A DNA stretch of 64,000 nt from Cohaesibacter sp. ES.047 (GTDB taxonomy: Bacteria > Pseudomonadota > Alphaproteobacteria > Rhizobiales > Cohaesibacteraceae), in NCBI RefSeq assembly GCF_900215505.1, contig NZ_LT907844.1, positions 2,861,001-2,925,000 on the forward strand, given 5' to 3'. This document shows, piece after piece, positions 52,524 through 63,323 of the stretch (its first letter is position 1; each line of letters opens with the position of its first letter). Below the pieces are notes generated by a model. The model ran no database searches and had not been told where the DNA came from. It worked only from the letters and a program-made list of their open reading frames with translations. The position numbers and the translations under genes are program-made.

Positions 52524-53777
52524 ATGGCTCGTCTTGTCATGAAATTCGGGGGCACGTCTGTTGCCGATCTTGATCGAATCAGGCGTGTGGCCCGCCACGT
52601 AAAGCGCGAAGTGGATGCGGGCAATCAGGTTGCTGTGGTCGTCTCGGCAATGGCCGGCAAGACCAATGAGCTGGTTGGGTGGGTTCAGGAGGCCTCCCCC
52701 CTTTATGATGCACGCGAATATGACACGGTGGTTTCATCTGGTGAACAGGTGACGTCGGGGTTGTTGGCGCTCACCCTTCAGAATATGGGCGTCGATGCCA
52801 GGTCTTGGTTGGGGTGGCAAATTCCCTTCAAAACCAATGGCGTACATGGCGCAGCCCGGATTGAGGAAATCGACGGCTCGCGTCTGATCGAACGCCTTGA
52901 GCTCAATCAGGTTGCTGTTGTTGCCGGTTTCCAGGGCATCGGTCCTGACCATCGGATCTCGACCCTTGGGCGTGGCGGCTCGGATACCAGCGCTGTTGCG
53001 ATTGCAGCCGCGATCCACGCTGACCGCTGCGATATCTACACTGACGTTGACGGGGTCTATACCACAGACCCGCGGATCGTTCCCGACGCCCGCCGGCTCG
53101 AACAGATTTCCTATGAGGAAATGCTGGAAATGGCCTCGCTGGGTGCCAAGGTGATGCAGGTCCGCTCGGTCGAAATGGCAATGGTTCACAATGTCCGCAC
53201 CTTCGTTCGCTCTTCCTTTGTAGAGCCCGATGCGCCGGAATTGCTCAATAGTGACCAGCCAATTGGAACTTTGATCTGTGACGAGGAAGAGATTGTGGAA
53301 AAACAGGTTGTAACCGGGATTGCCTTCTCTAGGGATGAATCGCAAATTTCTCTGCGCCGCGTGGAAGACAAGCCGGGCATTGCTGCGCATGTTTTCGGTC
53401 CTCTGGCAGAGGCCAACATCAATGTCGACATGATCGTGCAGAACATCTCTGAAGATGGCACGATCACAGACATGACGTTTACCGTGCCGAAAAGCGACTT
53501 TGATCGTGCCAATACTGTGCTTGAAGACGCGCGTGGCAATATCAATTACGAGATGCTGCAAGGCTCGACGGACGTGGTCAAGGTGTCGGTGATCGGCATC
53601 GGCATGCGCAGTCATGCTGGCGTTGCCGCCAAGGCCTTTCGGGCGTTGGCTGAACGCGGCATCAACATCCGTGCCATCACGACCTCGGAGATCAAGATCT
53701 CGATCCTGATCGACAGCGAGTATACCGAACTGGCGGTACGAACCCTTCACTCTCTTTATGGGCTTGATGGAAAATAG
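52524..53777 (+). CDS. lysC: Aspartate kinase
   Basis: A 417-residue aspartokinase, first enzyme of the aspartate family pathway (Lys, Thr, Met, diaminopimelate). The kinase start MARLVMKFGGTSVADLDRIR and FTLGRGGSD-type motif (ISTLGRGGSDTSAVAIAAAI) bind ATP and aspartate. Two ACT domains fill the C-terminal 150 residues (GIAFSRDESQISLRRVEDKP; VSVIGIGMRSHAGVAAKAFR), the usual site of feedback control by lysine and threonine. The ATG at 52524 matches the family start; upstream codons are not conserved. A terminator follows at 53792. Confidence 0.96.
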   Translation: MARLVMKFGGTSVADLDRIRRVARHVKREVDAGNQVAVVVSAMAGKTNELVGWVQEASPLYDAREYDTVVSSGEQVTSGLLALTLQNMGVDARSWLGWQIPFKTNGVHGAARIEEIDGSRLIERLELNQVAVVAGFQGIGPDHRISTLGRGGSDTSAVAIAAAIHADRCDIYTDVDGVYTTDPRIVPDARRLEQISYEEMLEMASLGAKVMQVRSVEMAMVHNVRTFVRSSFVEPDAPELLNSDQPIGTLICDEEEIVEKQVVTGIAFSRDESQISLRRVEDKPGIAAHVFGPLAEANINVDMIVQNISEDGTITDMTFTVPKSDFDRANTVLEDARGNINYEMLQGSTDVVKVSVIGIGMRSHAGVAAKAFRALAERGINIRAITTSEIKISILIDSEYTELAVRTLHSLYGLDGK

Positions 53778-53791
53778 AGTTTGCCAAGGTT

Positions 53792-53817
53792 GCTGGCCCG
53801 GTTTCGGGCCGGCTTTT
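53792..53817 (+). terminator. Rho-independent terminator after lysC
   Basis: GCTGGCCCG (53792-53800) pairs with CGGGCCGGC (53805-53813), loop GTTT, followed by TTTT. Confidence 0.75.
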
Positions 53818-54028
53818 CGGGCACGGCGCATGGACGATGTGTTTTTGCCCAAGTGCGTGGCGGATCATTGATCTGCCTGTCAGCCTCGTGCCATAGTGCC
53901 ACAAACAAGATTCCATACCCGGTGAGTCCCGCACGTTCGGGCCTTTTCCATCTGGCATCGGGAGTTCTGTGGCCGACCGCCTATGTCAATGGTCATGCTT
54001 GCTGTAGCGGAAAATCGGAGTATCCCTA

Positions 54029-56320
54029 ATGCGGGGAAATCTGGGGGGTCCGCGCATATTGTTGCGACGCCTTCGCGAGACGATGGCAAAACCGACAGAT
54101 GCGCAGGAGCGTTTGAACGAGATCGTGCGATTGATCGCGGCCAACATGGTGGCCGAGGTCTGCTCTGTCTATGTTCTGCGCGCCGATAATCTGCTCGAGC
54201 TTTATGCGACCGAAGGTCTGAACCCGAATGCGGTTCACCAGACCCAGCTCAACGTGGGTGAGGGCCTTGTCGGTCACATCGCCCTTGAAGCCCGCATCCT
54301 CAATCTCTCCGAGCCGCAGGAGCATCCTGCTTTTGCCTATCGTCCCGAGACGGGCGAAGAAATTTATCATGCGTTCCTTGGTGTGCCAATCTTGCGCGCC
54401 GGTCGTGTTCTCGGCGTTCTGGTGGTTCAGAACAAGTCCCAGCGGATCTATTCCGACGAGGAAGTCGAAGCGCTGCAAACCACGGCGATGGTTCTGGCCG
54501 AACTGATCGCCTCTGGTGAACTGAAGGGATTGTCTGGCCCCGGCGGCGACCTCGATCTGGTCCGGCCGATGCGGATCAATGGCCTGTCCATGGCCGAGGG
54601 GCTGGGGCTTGGGCGCGTTGTCCTGCACGAACCCCGGATCGTTGTAACCAATCTGATTGCCGAGGATCTGCCGGGCGAGGAACAACGCCTCGAAACCGCG
54701 ATCGAGCAACTGCGCCTGTCTGTCGATGACCTTTTGAGCCGCGACGACATTTCGCATGGCGGTGAGCACCGCGAAATTCTCGAAGCCTACCGCATGTTCG
54801 CCTACGACCGGGGCTGGGTACGCCGCATGGTCGAGGCAATCCACAGCGGCCTGACGGCAGAAGCCGCGGTCGAACGCGTTCAGAGCGACACGCGCGCCCG
54901 TATGCTGCGCTCGACGGATCCTTATCTGCGCGACCGGCTGCACGATTTTGATGATCTCGCCAACCGCCTGCTGCGCCAGTTGGTCGGCAATCGTCAGGGC
55001 AGTGGTGACGGGCAAGAGGACACTGTCCCATCCGATGCGATCATCGTTGCGCGCAACATGGGTGCCGCCGAACTGCTCGACTATGGCCGGGATCATGTGC
55101 GCGGTCTGGTGCTCGAAGAGGGCGCACCCACCAGTCACGTGGTCATCGTTGCGCGAGCGCTTGGCATCCCCACGGTGGGGCAAGCAGAAGCGGTCGTGTC
55201 CCTGTGCGAGGATGGCGATTCCATCATCGTTGATGGCGATATGGGGCAAGTCCATCTGCGCCCGCCGTCCGATGTCGAAGCCTCCTATGTGGATCAGGTC
55301 AAATTCCGTGCCAAGCGTCAGGAACAATATCGCAAGCTTCGCGACAAACCTGCGGTCACCAAGGACGGGGTCGACGTCGATCTGATGATGAACGCCGGGC
55401 TTCTTGTCGATCTGCCCAATCTGGCTGATGCAGGGGCCAAAGGGATTGGCCTTTTCCGCACAGAGCTGCAATTCATGGTGGCTGAGAACTTCCCGCGGAT
55501 GCGCGAACAGGAAAATGTCTATCGCAAGGTGCTCGACAGCACCAACGGCATGCCTGTGACCTTCCGCTCCCTTGATGTAGGCGGTGACAAGGTTCTTGCC
55601 TTCCTCAGGATGGCCGCTGAGGAAAACCCCGCGATGGGATGGCGCGCCGTGCGGCTGGGACTGGATCGTCCCGGACTGCTGCGCACCCAGATCCGGGCAT
55701 TGCTGCATGCAGCTGCCGGACGCAGCCTCAAGCTGATGTTCCCGATGATCACCAACGTCGGCGAATATGATGCGGCCATTGATCTGTTCAACCGCGAGAT
55801 GACCCATCTCGAACGGCATGGCTATGAAAAGCCATCTAGCATCCTTCTTGGTGCAATGCTGGAAGTGCCGTCGTTGCTGTTCGAACTCGATGAACTGATG
55901 GATCGGGTGGATTTTCTGTCCATCGGCACGAACGATCTGCACCAGTTCATGATGGCCAGTGACCGGGGCAATGCGCGACTGTCGGGGCGTTACAGCTCGC
56001 TTTCTCCTCCCTTCCTCAGGGCGCTGCGTCATGTGATCCGAAAAGGCGACAAAAAAGGCGTGCCGGTCACCATTTGTGGTGAACTGGCGGGCAAACCCTT
56101 TGGCGCAATGGCCATGCTTGCCCTCGGCTATCGACGCTTGTCGATGGTCCCGTCGGCGATCGGGCCGGTCAAGGCCATGGTGCTTGACTTGCCATTGGGC
56201 GAATTGTCGGCGGTTTTCGGGGACATACTCGACACGGCGGTCAACGACAAGGAAATCAAGGATTTCCTTGCGGACTTCGCCGAAAAACACAATATTCAGG
56301 TTCCAGCTGGCAACGTATAG
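54029..56320 (+). CDS. ptsP: Phosphoenolpyruvate-protein phosphotransferase PtsP (EI-Ntr)
   Basis: A 763-residue protein with an N-terminal GAF domain (about 25-165) fused to enzyme I. The phospho-accepting His is H370 in EEGAPTSHVVIVAR. The PEP-binding domain carries GIGLFRTELQFM, FRSLDVGGDKVLAF and DFLSIGTNDLHQFMMASDRG. It starts the nitrogen-PTS phosphorelay (EI-Ntr, NPr, EIIA-Ntr), which links nitrogen and carbon status in Alphaproteobacteria; glutamine is the usual GAF signal in that group. It lies between lysC and prfA as in related genomes. Confidence 0.95.
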   Translation: MRGNLGGPRILLRRLRETMAKPTDAQERLNEIVRLIAANMVAEVCSVYVLRADNLLELYATEGLNPNAVHQTQLNVGEGLVGHIALEARILNLSEPQEHPAFAYRPETGEEIYHAFLGVPILRAGRVLGVLVVQNKSQRIYSDEEVEALQTTAMVLAELIASGELKGLSGPGGDLDLVRPMRINGLSMAEGLGLGRVVLHEPRIVVTNLIAEDLPGEEQRLETAIEQLRLSVDDLLSRDDISHGGEHREILEAYRMFAYDRGWVRRMVEAIHSGLTAEAAVERVQSDTRARMLRSTDPYLRDRLHDFDDLANRLLRQLVGNRQGSGDGQEDTVPSDAIIVARNMGAAELLDYGRDHVRGLVLEEGAPTSHVVIVARALGIPTVGQAEAVVSLCEDGDSIIVDGDMGQVHLRPPSDVEASYVDQVKFRAKRQEQYRKLRDKPAVTKDGVDVDLMMNAGLLVDLPNLADAGAKGIGLFRTELQFMVAENFPRMREQENVYRKVLDSTNGMPVTFRSLDVGGDKVLAFLRMAAEENPAMGWRAVRLGLDRPGLLRTQIRALLHAAAGRSLKLMFPMITNVGEYDAAIDLFNREMTHLERHGYEKPSSILLGAMLEVPSLLFELDELMDRVDFLSIGTNDLHQFMMASDRGNARLSGRYSSLSPPFLRALRHVIRKGDKKGVPVTICGELAGKPFGAMAMLALGYRRLSMVPSAIGPVKAMVLDLPLGELSAVFGDILDTAVNDKEIKDFLADFAEKHNIQVPAGNV

Positions 56321-56459
56321 CAAAGCTCACGGACCGGTGCGACAGAGATGCACTCTGCTGTGACCGGACGTTTTGCTGATGCTGGTATCAACACATAATG
56401 AATGCATGCGCGGGATTGCCTCAAAGAGGACCGGGTTGCTGCAAGGCAGGACAAGCAAG

Positions 56460-57551
56460 ATGGCAGGTGTTTCCATTCCACTGGGTCGGGTTGAGGCCCT
56501 CATACAGCGGTTTGACGCGATTTCCTCGGAGATGGCCGCTGGGCCGGAACCGGAGGTCTACGTCAAGCTCAGCCGTGATTATGCGGAACTGGAGCCGGTC
56601 GCGAAAAAGTCTCAGGAATATATCGACGCTCTCAAGGAGTTCGATGATCTCAAGGAAATCCTCGAAGATCCGGAAATGGATTCCGACATGCGCGAGCTGG
56701 CGCAGGAGGATTACAAGCCGGTCGAGGAAAAGATTGAGTCGCTTGCTTCAGAGTTGCAGGTCCTGCTCTTACCCAAGGATGCCGCCGACAATAAAAGCGC
56801 CATTCTGGAAGTGCGTGCCGGGACAGGTGGTGACGAAGCGGCGCTGTTCGCGGGCGATCTCTTTCGCATGTATCAGCGATATGCCGAGGACAACGGCTGG
56901 AAAGTGTCACTGATGTCGGTCAGCGAAGGCGATGTCGGCGGATACAAGGAGATCATTGCCAGCATTTCCGGAACGGGTGTGTTTGCCAAGATGAAATTCG
57001 AATCCGGCGTGCACCGGGTCCAGCGCGTGCCGGAGACCGAATCCGGTGGGCGCATCCACACCTCTGCTGCGACCGTGGCGGTGCTGCCCGAAGCCGAGGA
57101 AGTCGACATCGATATCCGCCCCGACGACATTCGCATTGACACCATGCGGGCATCCGGTGCCGGTGGCCAGCACGTCAACACCACCGACTCTGCGGTGCGC
57201 ATCACGCACCTACCAACCGGGATCGTGGTGACATCGTCCGAAAAATCCCAGCACCAGAACCGTGCCAATGCGATGAAGGTGCTGCAGTCACGCCTTCTTG
57301 AGGCGGAACGTGACCGCGCCGACAATGAGCGCGCTGATGCCCGCCGCGGGCAGGTGGGCTCGGGCGATCGCTCCGAACGCATCCGGACCTACAATTTCCC
57401 CCAAGGACGCGTCACAGACCATCGCATAAACCTGACCCTCTACAAGCTCGAAAAGGTTCTGACGGGCGAAGCGCTGGGCGAATTGATCGATGCTTTGATC
57501 GCCGAAAGTCAGGCACAATTGCTTGCCGCTGTTGAAGCTGACGTGGTTTAG
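56460..57551 (+). CDS. prfA: Peptide chain release factor 1
   Basis: A 363-residue class I release factor. The GGQ loop ([15 protein letters not shown], around residue 235) triggers peptide release. The sequence motif for UAA/UAG recognition lies in the middle domain ([20 protein letters not shown]). Upstream in-frame ATGs at 56373 and 56409 lack similarity; [20 protein letters not shown] is the native start. Its GGQ glutamine is the substrate of PrmC, encoded 6 bp downstream. Confidence 0.96.
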   Translation: MAGVSIPLGRVEALIQRFDAISSEMAAGPEPEVYVKLSRDYAELEPVAKKSQEYIDALKEFDDLKEILEDPEMDSDMRELAQEDYKPVEEKIESLASELQVLLLPKDAADNKSAILEVRAGTGGDEAALFAGDLFRMYQRYAEDNGWKVSLMSVSEGDVGGYKEIIASISGTGVFAKMKFESGVHRVQRVPETESGGRIHTSAATVAVLPEAEEVDIDIRPDDIRIDTMRASGAGGQHVNTTDSAVRITHLPTGIVVTSSEKSQHQNRANAMKVLQSRLLEAERDRADNERADARRGQVGSGDRSERIRTYNFPQGRVTDHRINLTLYKLEKVLTGEALGELIDALIAESQAQLLAAVEADVV

Positions 57552-57557
57552 CACCGG

Positions 57558-58424
57558 ATGCGGCTCGATCAGGTCATTGCAGACATTGCCCGAACGCTTG
57601 AAGCCGATGGGATCGACACGGCTCGTCTGGACGCACGGCTGATTGCTGGCCATGGATTGTCCCTCTCAGAGACGGATCTCATCCTTCACTTCGACCGGCA
57701 GGTAAGCGAAAATGAGATGCGGTGCCTTGAGGCGCTTGTTGCCCGTCGCCTCAAGCGTGAGCCGGTGGCACACATTCTGGGCATGAGAGAATTCTGGGGC
57801 CTGTCCATCAAGGTATCGCCTGATGTGTTGGTGCCACGGCCTGATAGCGAGACGCTGGTCTCGGGCGTGCTCGAAGCAATCAAGGATGTCTCCGCCCCTC
57901 ATGTCATCGCCGACATCGGGACGGGAAGTGGATGTCTGCTGATTTCACTCTTGTCCGAATTGCCGAATGCGCGCGGGATCGGCATCGATATTCATGAGCC
58001 GACGCTGGACATTGCCCGGGCCAATGCGTTGGCATTGGGGCTGATGAGCCGCGCTTCTTTTGAAATCGGCAACTATGCGGAACCGCTGACCGACCCTATC
58101 GACATCTTGATCTCCAATCCGCCCTATCTTGCAGAAGCTGAGATGGCCGATCTTGATGCGGACGTCGCCCATTATGATCCGCACAGGGCACTGGTCTCCG
58201 GTCCCTCCGGTCTGGAAGCCTATGAGGCGATCTTCGAACGCGTTGCCACATGGCATACAAAGCCCGGACTGATGGCGCTTGAGTTCGGTTCCACCCAGTC
58301 AAACGACGTTCTGGAGCTTGCTTCGCGTCATGGTTTGGTTGGTCCGTCATCTGGGCATCCTGAAATTTTACAGGATCTGGCAGGGCGAAACCGGGTTCTT
58401 ATGCTTGATTTTCGGGAGATCTGA
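57558..58424 (+). CDS. prmC: Release factor glutamine methyltransferase PrmC
   Basis: A 288-residue SAM methyltransferase. The ADIGTGSGCLLISLLSELPN motif binds SAM, and ILISNPPYLAEAEM carries the catalytic NPPY (about residues 187-190). It methylates the glutamine of the GGQ motif in release factors. The N-terminal helical domain (REPVAHILGMREFWGL) is typical. Same operon as prfA, six bases apart. Confidence 0.95.
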   Translation: MRLDQVIADIARTLEADGIDTARLDARLIAGHGLSLSETDLILHFDRQVSENEMRCLEALVARRLKREPVAHILGMREFWGLSIKVSPDVLVPRPDSETLVSGVLEAIKDVSAPHVIADIGTGSGCLLISLLSELPNARGIGIDIHEPTLDIARANALALGLMSRASFEIGNYAEPLTDPIDILISNPPYLAEAEMADLDADVAHYDPHRALVSGPSGLEAYEAIFERVATWHTKPGLMALEFGSTQSNDVLELASRHGLVGPSSGHPEILQDLAGRNRVLMLDFREI

Positions 58425-58804
58425 GCAATTTCGTCAAACTTCTGTTGAAAGCGCTGTCTGGTTTTGACAGAAAGCGGTCCGATGGGCTTGAATTTGCTCA
58501 CCAACAAGATAAGTTATACCCATCAATGGAAATCCGACTGATTTATTACATTTTGGTCGGTTTTGAAAATGACTATCGGATGGGCCTGCTTAAGGCGCCC
58601 GAATAGCGGAATTTCAAACTATTTTAGTCCCAGCAGTTGACCGTCCTTTCGGAATGGGAACGCTCGTGACTTCTCAGACAGGTTGACAACGCGGAACCAT
58701 GGCCTGATGGAACGGGCCGATTTGCCTTCCCGTTGACAGGATTCCAATCAGTTAGTTTTGCTGATCGTGCAGATCAAATGCACTTGTTACGAAAGACAAA
58801 AGCA
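58425..58804 (+). other. 380-bp intergenic region before the DUF4167 gene
   Basis: No gene recognised. A short hairpin, CTGTC with GACAG at about 58453-58469, may end the prfA-prmC transcript. TTGACA at about 58733 could be a -35 box for the next gene, but no good -10 was found. Confidence 0.4.
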
Positions 58805-59491
58805 ATGCGCCAGAGCCAAAAGAACAACAACCGGCCCCGCAGTCGTGGCCGCAAGCCGTCCAATCCGCTCACACGGTCATTCGACAGCAATGGGCCGGAT
58901 GTGAAAATTCGGGGAACGGCCAGCCACATTTCGGAGAAATATCAGTCTCTGGCACGCGATGCTTTGGCGTCCGGTGACATCGTGATGGCTGAAAACTATT
59001 ACCAACACGCAGAGCATTATTTGCGCATCATTGCTGCAGCGCAGACCAGCAGCCGTGAAGAAGGTCGCCAACCTGCTGGCAACGGCAATGGCAACAACGA
59101 GCAGGGATCTCAGGATCGCAGCAACAACAACAACCGCCGCAACAATCAGAATTCGGCCCCGCAGGACATCACTGGCGATGAGCCTCAGCCGGACGTCGAC
59201 TTCAGCAATACGGCCGTTGAAATGGAAGTCGCTGTGATTAAGCCCTACGGCGATGACAAACCGCAGCCCGATGTGGAAGCCAAAGCGACCAATGACAGCG
59301 ACGCCAAAGAGACCAAGGAGCCCAAGGCGACCAAGGATTCTGATGATGAAGAAGCGCCGACACCGCGTCGTCGTCGTCGCACGACCTATCGTTCACGCAA
59401 ACGCACGACGGGTGGTGATGGAAATGAGGACGCTGGCGGCAAGTCTGAAGGTGGCGAGGCAGACGTGGCCAAGGTCGCCGCTGAGGACTGA
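58805..59491 (+). CDS. DUF4167 domain protein
   Basis: 228 residues from the ATG at 58805 (a longer frame begins at 58733 but the conserved domain starts here). MRQSQKNNNRPRSRGRKPSN through ENYYQHAEHYLRIIAAAQ is the DUF4167 domain, restricted mostly to Alphaproteobacteria. The rest is low complexity: Asn-rich, then acidic, then an Arg-rich block (TPRRRRRTTYRSRKRTTGG), suggesting a disordered nucleic-acid-binding tail. The function is not established. Its place after prmC is conserved in Hyphomicrobiales. Confidence 0.9.
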   Translation: MRQSQKNNNRPRSRGRKPSNPLTRSFDSNGPDVKIRGTASHISEKYQSLARDALASGDIVMAENYYQHAEHYLRIIAAAQTSSREEGRQPAGNGNGNNEQGSQDRSNNNNRRNNQNSAPQDITGDEPQPDVDFSNTAVEMEVAVIKPYGDDKPQPDVEAKATNDSDAKETKEPKATKDSDDEEAPTPRRRRRTTYRSRKRTTGGDGNEDAGGKSEGGEADVAKVAAED

Positions 59492-59555
59492 GGACTGAGG
59501 ACTTCTACGCAAATTGGGTCGCGCCATCCCATTCAGGACGAGTGCTTCTCAGAAG

Positions 59556-59579
59556 AAACCCGCCATCCGGCGGGTTTTT
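59556..59579 (+). terminator. Rho-independent terminator after the DUF4167 gene
   Basis: AAACCCGCC pairs with GGCGGGTTT around an ATCC loop, then TT. It can also terminate the convergent MOSC gene, given the A-run on the other side. Confidence 0.85.
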
Positions 59580-59609
59580 CTTTGAGGTACCTTTTTGCAG
59601 GAAACGGAA

Positions 59610-60365
59610 TCAGAAGCACAGCGCATCGCCCGGTTTGACCTCACCGGAGCCGAGCGGCATCAGGTGAATGCCGCAATCCATGTGCTCAAAGTGGCTCATC
59701 AGAAGCTTCGGGATCTGCTGGTCCCGTTCTCCGGTTACGGGATTGGCGTTTGTTGCCGCGCACCGCTGCGTGCGTTTGCGCACCATGAAGCTCACATCTC
59801 CGATGGTGATCTCCTTGCCGACCCAGTCATGCTCCTGCCAACCGCGCGCGCCATCGACATAGAAGTTGCCGCGAAACCGGATTGGGTCAAGCTCTTCTCC
59901 CGCCTTCTCGCTGATTGCCCTGACGCTCGCCAGATTGATCAGCGAGATATCCTGAGTCTTGGCATCGGTGAAGGCATGGCCGCTGGCGTGCAGAAGCTTG
60001 GGCTCTCCGCGCATGGGCTTGGCTAGATAGGTCTTGAGATAGGCAAAGACAGCCTCCATTCCACCCTCTTCAAAAAGATTTCCTTCTGCCTTCATCTTGT
60101 CAGCAAGAACAACGCACAGCGCGCCTGTTTGCGGATCGAAATCGGTCCGCAGCGCCGCCAGTTCCGGCTGCCGCATCAACATCAGAAAATGAATCTTGCC
60201 CAGATGAACCGGTGCCGTGCCATCAAATCCGCTTGGTCCGTTTTCGATCGCGAAAGCCCGATCCCAGGGCAGGGGCTTTCCTGCCGTCACATCCGCAGCA
60301 TCAAGCCGCTGAGGCGAGAAACCTTTGACCGGATATCGGTAAATTGCTTGCAACTGGATCGTCAT
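59610..60365 (-). CDS. MOSC domain-containing protein
   Basis: A 251-residue protein with an N-terminal MOSC_N beta barrel (IYRYPVKGFSPQRL) and a C-terminal MOSC domain with the conserved Cys in RTQRCAATNANPVTGERD, the motif shared with molybdenum-cofactor sulfurases and mARC-type molybdoenzymes. It may handle or bind sulfurated molybdenum cofactor. The ATG at 60365 follows GAGAGA; earlier ATGs lie 9 codons upstream. Confidence 0.85.
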   Translation of the reverse strand: MTIQLQAIYRYPVKGFSPQRLDAADVTAGKPLPWDRAFAIENGPSGFDGTAPVHLGKIHFLMLMRQPELAALRTDFDPQTGALCVVLADKMKAEGNLFEEGGMEAVFAYLKTYLAKPMRGEPKLLHASGHAFTDAKTQDISLINLASVRAISEKAGEELDPIRFRGNFYVDGARGWQEHDWVGKEITIGDVSFMVRKRTQRCAATNANPVTGERDQQIPKLLMSHFEHMDCGIHLMPLGSGEVKPGDALCF

Positions 60366-60618
60366 GCTCTCTCGCTTCATCATTTTTGCCAAGGGGCTTC
60401 ACTATTTTTCATCACTGCCCCTTTTGTGATCAAAATGCAACACTATATTCAATGTGAAACCAATTTCAGTTTCTAGGCAAAGTGTTAAAGAGGTTGAAAT
60501 TAGGGGCTGTTATCAAGGCTTGCTGGATAAACCGGGGGCTGCGTAATAGTCGATTTTTAAAAGTGACGTCTTGATCATGCCGAAATGGATGATCCGGTCG
60601 GGCACAAGGAGAGTAAAC

Positions 60619-63207
60619 ATGAATCTGGAACGCTATACAGAGCGGGCGCGCGGCTTCATGCAGTCGGCGCAAACCTATGCAATCGGGCAGGGGCATCAGT
60701 CCTTCCTGCCAGAACACATCCTTAAAGTACTGATGGACGACAAGGAGGGGCTTGCCTCCGGTCTGATCGACCGTGCGGGTGGCTCGTCCAATGAGGTCCG
60801 GCGTTTGCTGGAACTGCATCTGCAAACCATTCCTGCCGTATCCGGCTCGGGAGCCGGACAGCTTTACCTGTCCCCCGGAATGGCAAAGTTGTTCGAAAAG
60901 GCTGAAGAGGTCGCAAAAAAGGCGGGTGATTCCTACGTGACTGCCGAGCGACTGTTGCTCGCGCTCAGCCTGACCAGCGACACAGAAGCCGCCAAGATCC
61001 TCAAGCGGGCCAGCGTCACACCGCAGGCCCTCAATTCCGCAATCGAGCAACTGCGCGGAGGGCGTACGGCCGACTCGGCGTCTGCCGAGGATTCTTACGA
61101 GGCCCTCAAGAAATATGCCCGCGATCTGACACAGGATGCACGGGATGGCAAGCTAGACCCGGTCATTGGTCGCGACGACGAGATTCGCCGCACGATTCAG
61201 GTGCTATCGCGCCGGACCAAGAACAACCCGGTGCTGATCGGGGAACCTGGCGTCGGCAAGACCGCCATCGCCGAAGGGCTCGCCCTGCGCATCATCAACG
61301 GTGACGTACCCGAGTCACTCAAGGACAAGCGCCTGCTCGGCCTCGACATGGGGTCCCTGATTGCCGGGGCGAAATATCGCGGCGAGTTCGAGGAACGTTT
61401 GAAAGCGGTTCTGTCGGAAGTGGAAAACGCGGCCGGCGAGATCGTGCTGTTTATCGATGAGATGCACACGCTTGTTGGTGCGGGCAAGTCGGACGGGGCC
61501 ATGGATGCCTCCAACCTCTTGAAACCGGCTCTGGCACGCGGTGAGCTTCACTGTGTTGGCGCAACAACCCTTGATGAATATCGCAAATATGTTGAAAAGG
61601 ACGCAGCCCTTGCGCGGCGTTTCCAGCCCGTGATGGTCAATGAGCCCACGGTGGCAGACACGATCTCGATCCTGCGTGGTCTCAAGGAAAAATACGAGCT
61701 TCACCACGGTGTGCGCATCGGTGACAATGCAATTGTTTCCGCCGCAAAGCTCTCGGATCGCTACATCACGGACCGCTTCCTGCCCGATAAGGCCATTGAT
61801 CTGGTCGACGAGGCAGCGTCGCGTCTACGCATGCAGGTGGATTCGAAACCCGAAGAACTCGATGAGCTGGACCGCCGCATCATTCAGCTCAAGATTGAGC
61901 GCGAAGCCCTGTTGAAGGAAGAAGACGACGCTTCGAAGGACCGGTTGGCCAACATCGAAGACGATCTGACCGGGCTCGAAGAGGACGCCGCTGTGATGAC
62001 CCAGCGCTGGCAGTCGGAAAAGGATAAGCTTTCCGATGCCACAAAGCTCAAGGAGCAGCTCGACGAAGCACGGGTGCAGCTTGAACAGGCACAGCGCCGG
62101 GGTGATCTGGCCATGGCCGGTCAGCTGGCCTATGGCGAAATCCCTCGGCTTGAGACAGCCCTGTCCGAAGTGGAAGAACGTGCGCAGTCAGCAACTGCCA
62201 TGGTCGAGCGGTCTGTAACCGCCGATCATGTTGCCCATGTGGTCTCCCGCTGGACAGGAATCCCCGTCGACAAGATGCTCGAAGGGGAACGGGACAAGCT
62301 ATTGCGCATGGAGGATGAACTTGCCCGCCGTGTCATCGGTCAGGCGGATGCCGTTGCAGCCGTCTCCAAGGCCGTGCGGCGATCGCGCGCAGGGCTTCAG
62401 GATCCGAACCGGCCGATCGGCTCGTTCATGTTCCTTGGCCCCACCGGGGTGGGCAAGACCGAGCTGACCAAGACGCTTGCCGATTTCCTGTTCGACGATG
62501 AACAGGCCATGGTGCGGCTTGATATGTCGGAATTCATGGAGAAGCACTCGGTGGCTCGCCTGATCGGAGCCCCTCCCGGCTATGTCGGATACGAAGAAGG
62601 GGGCGTTCTGACCGAAGCCATCCGGCGTCGTCCCTATCAGGTGATTCTTTTTGACGAGATCGAAAAGGCGCATCCCGATGTCTTCAACGTGCTTTTGCAG
62701 GTGCTCGATGATGGTCGGCTGACCGACGGGCAGGGGCGGACTGTCGACTTCCGCAACGCGCTCATCATCATGACCTCGAACCTTGGGGCCGAGTTCCTGC
62801 TTGGCAAGGGCGAGGAAGATGTAAGCGAGGCGGACAAGGAAAAGGTCATGGATGTGGTTCGGGTGGCCTTCCGGCCCGAGTTTCTCAACCGTATTGATGA
62901 TGTGATCATCTTCCACCGGCTGCTCAGGGAGCATATGGCCTCGATTGTCGAGATCCAGATGCGCTATCTCTCCCGCCTTTTGGCCGATCGCAAGATCGAA
63001 CTGGTGCTCGAGGAGGACGCGCTCAACTGGTTGGCGGACAAGGGCTATGATCCAGCCTACGGTGCCCGCCCGCTCAAGCGGGTGATCCAGCGATATATGC
63101 AGGATCCACTGGCTGAGGAATTGCTGGCCGGGAATATTCTCGATGGCAGCCGGGTACATGTGATCGTCAAGGATGACGCGCTGACATTCGGCATCGAAGA
63201 CCTCTAA
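60619..63207 (+). CDS. clpB: ATP-dependent disaggregase ClpB
   Basis: An 862-residue AAA+ chaperone. The N-terminal Clp_N repeats cover about 1-145. AAA-1 has Walker A GEPGVGKT and Walker [10 protein letters not shown]. The coiled-coil M domain (about 400-525: [20 protein letters not shown]) separates it from AAA-2 ([26 protein letters not shown]). It rescues aggregated proteins with DnaK. The ATG at 60619 has AAGGAG upstream. I saw no clear heat-shock sigma promoter in the short upstream region. A strong terminator follows. Confidence 0.97.
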   Translation: MNLERYTERARGFMQSAQTYAIGQGHQSFLPEHILKVLMDDKEGLASGLIDRAGGSSNEVRRLLELHLQTIPAVSGSGAGQLYLSPGMAKLFEKAEEVAKKAGDSYVTAERLLLALSLTSDTEAAKILKRASVTPQALNSAIEQLRGGRTADSASAEDSYEALKKYARDLTQDARDGKLDPVIGRDDEIRRTIQVLSRRTKNNPVLIGEPGVGKTAIAEGLALRIINGDVPESLKDKRLLGLDMGSLIAGAKYRGEFEERLKAVLSEVENAAGEIVLFIDEMHTLVGAGKSDGAMDASNLLKPALARGELHCVGATTLDEYRKYVEKDAALARRFQPVMVNEPTVADTISILRGLKEKYELHHGVRIGDNAIVSAAKLSDRYITDRFLPDKAIDLVDEAASRLRMQVDSKPEELDELDRRIIQLKIEREALLKEEDDASKDRLANIEDDLTGLEEDAAVMTQRWQSEKDKLSDATKLKEQLDEARVQLEQAQRRGDLAMAGQLAYGEIPRLETALSEVEERAQSATAMVERSVTADHVAHVVSRWTGIPVDKMLEGERDKLLRMEDELARRVIGQADAVAAVSKAVRRSRAGLQDPNRPIGSFMFLGPTGVGKTELTKTLADFLFDDEQAMVRLDMSEFMEKHSVARLIGAPPGYVGYEEGGVLTEAIRRRPYQVILFDEIEKAHPDVFNVLLQVLDDGRLTDGQGRTVDFRNALIIMTSNLGAEFLLGKGEEDVSEADKEKVMDVVRVAFRPEFLNRIDDVIIFHRLLREHMASIVEIQMRYLSRLLADRKIELVLEEDALNWLADKGYDPAYGARPLKRVIQRYMQDPLAEELLAGNILDGSRVHVIVKDDALTFGIEDL

Positions 63208-63244
63208 AGGCTTCTCGAGACCGATAACCGGTTTGGAAACCGAA

Positions 63245-63280
63245 AAGCCCCGACGCGACAGCGCCGGGGCTTCTTTCTTT
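63245..63280 (+). terminator. Rho-independent terminator after clpB
   Basis: AAGCCCCGACGC pairs with GCGCCGGGGCTT (one mismatch), loop GACA, then TCTTTCTTT. Confidence 0.85.
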
Positions 63281-63323
63281 GGGGGACTAGTATTTGTTTT
63301 GGGGTGCTTGCAAAGCGCGCCAG

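Noticed and set aside
54026..56323. A 765-codon open frame on the minus strand opposite ptsP
   Set aside because: It mirrors ptsP codon for codon, has no recognisable domain, and ptsP is certain from conserved motifs. High GC third positions create such antisense frames.
60480..60618. A heat-shock sigma-32 promoter upstream of clpB
   Set aside because: CTTG boxes occur (about 60519 and 60569) but none has a convincing -10 partner at the right distance.
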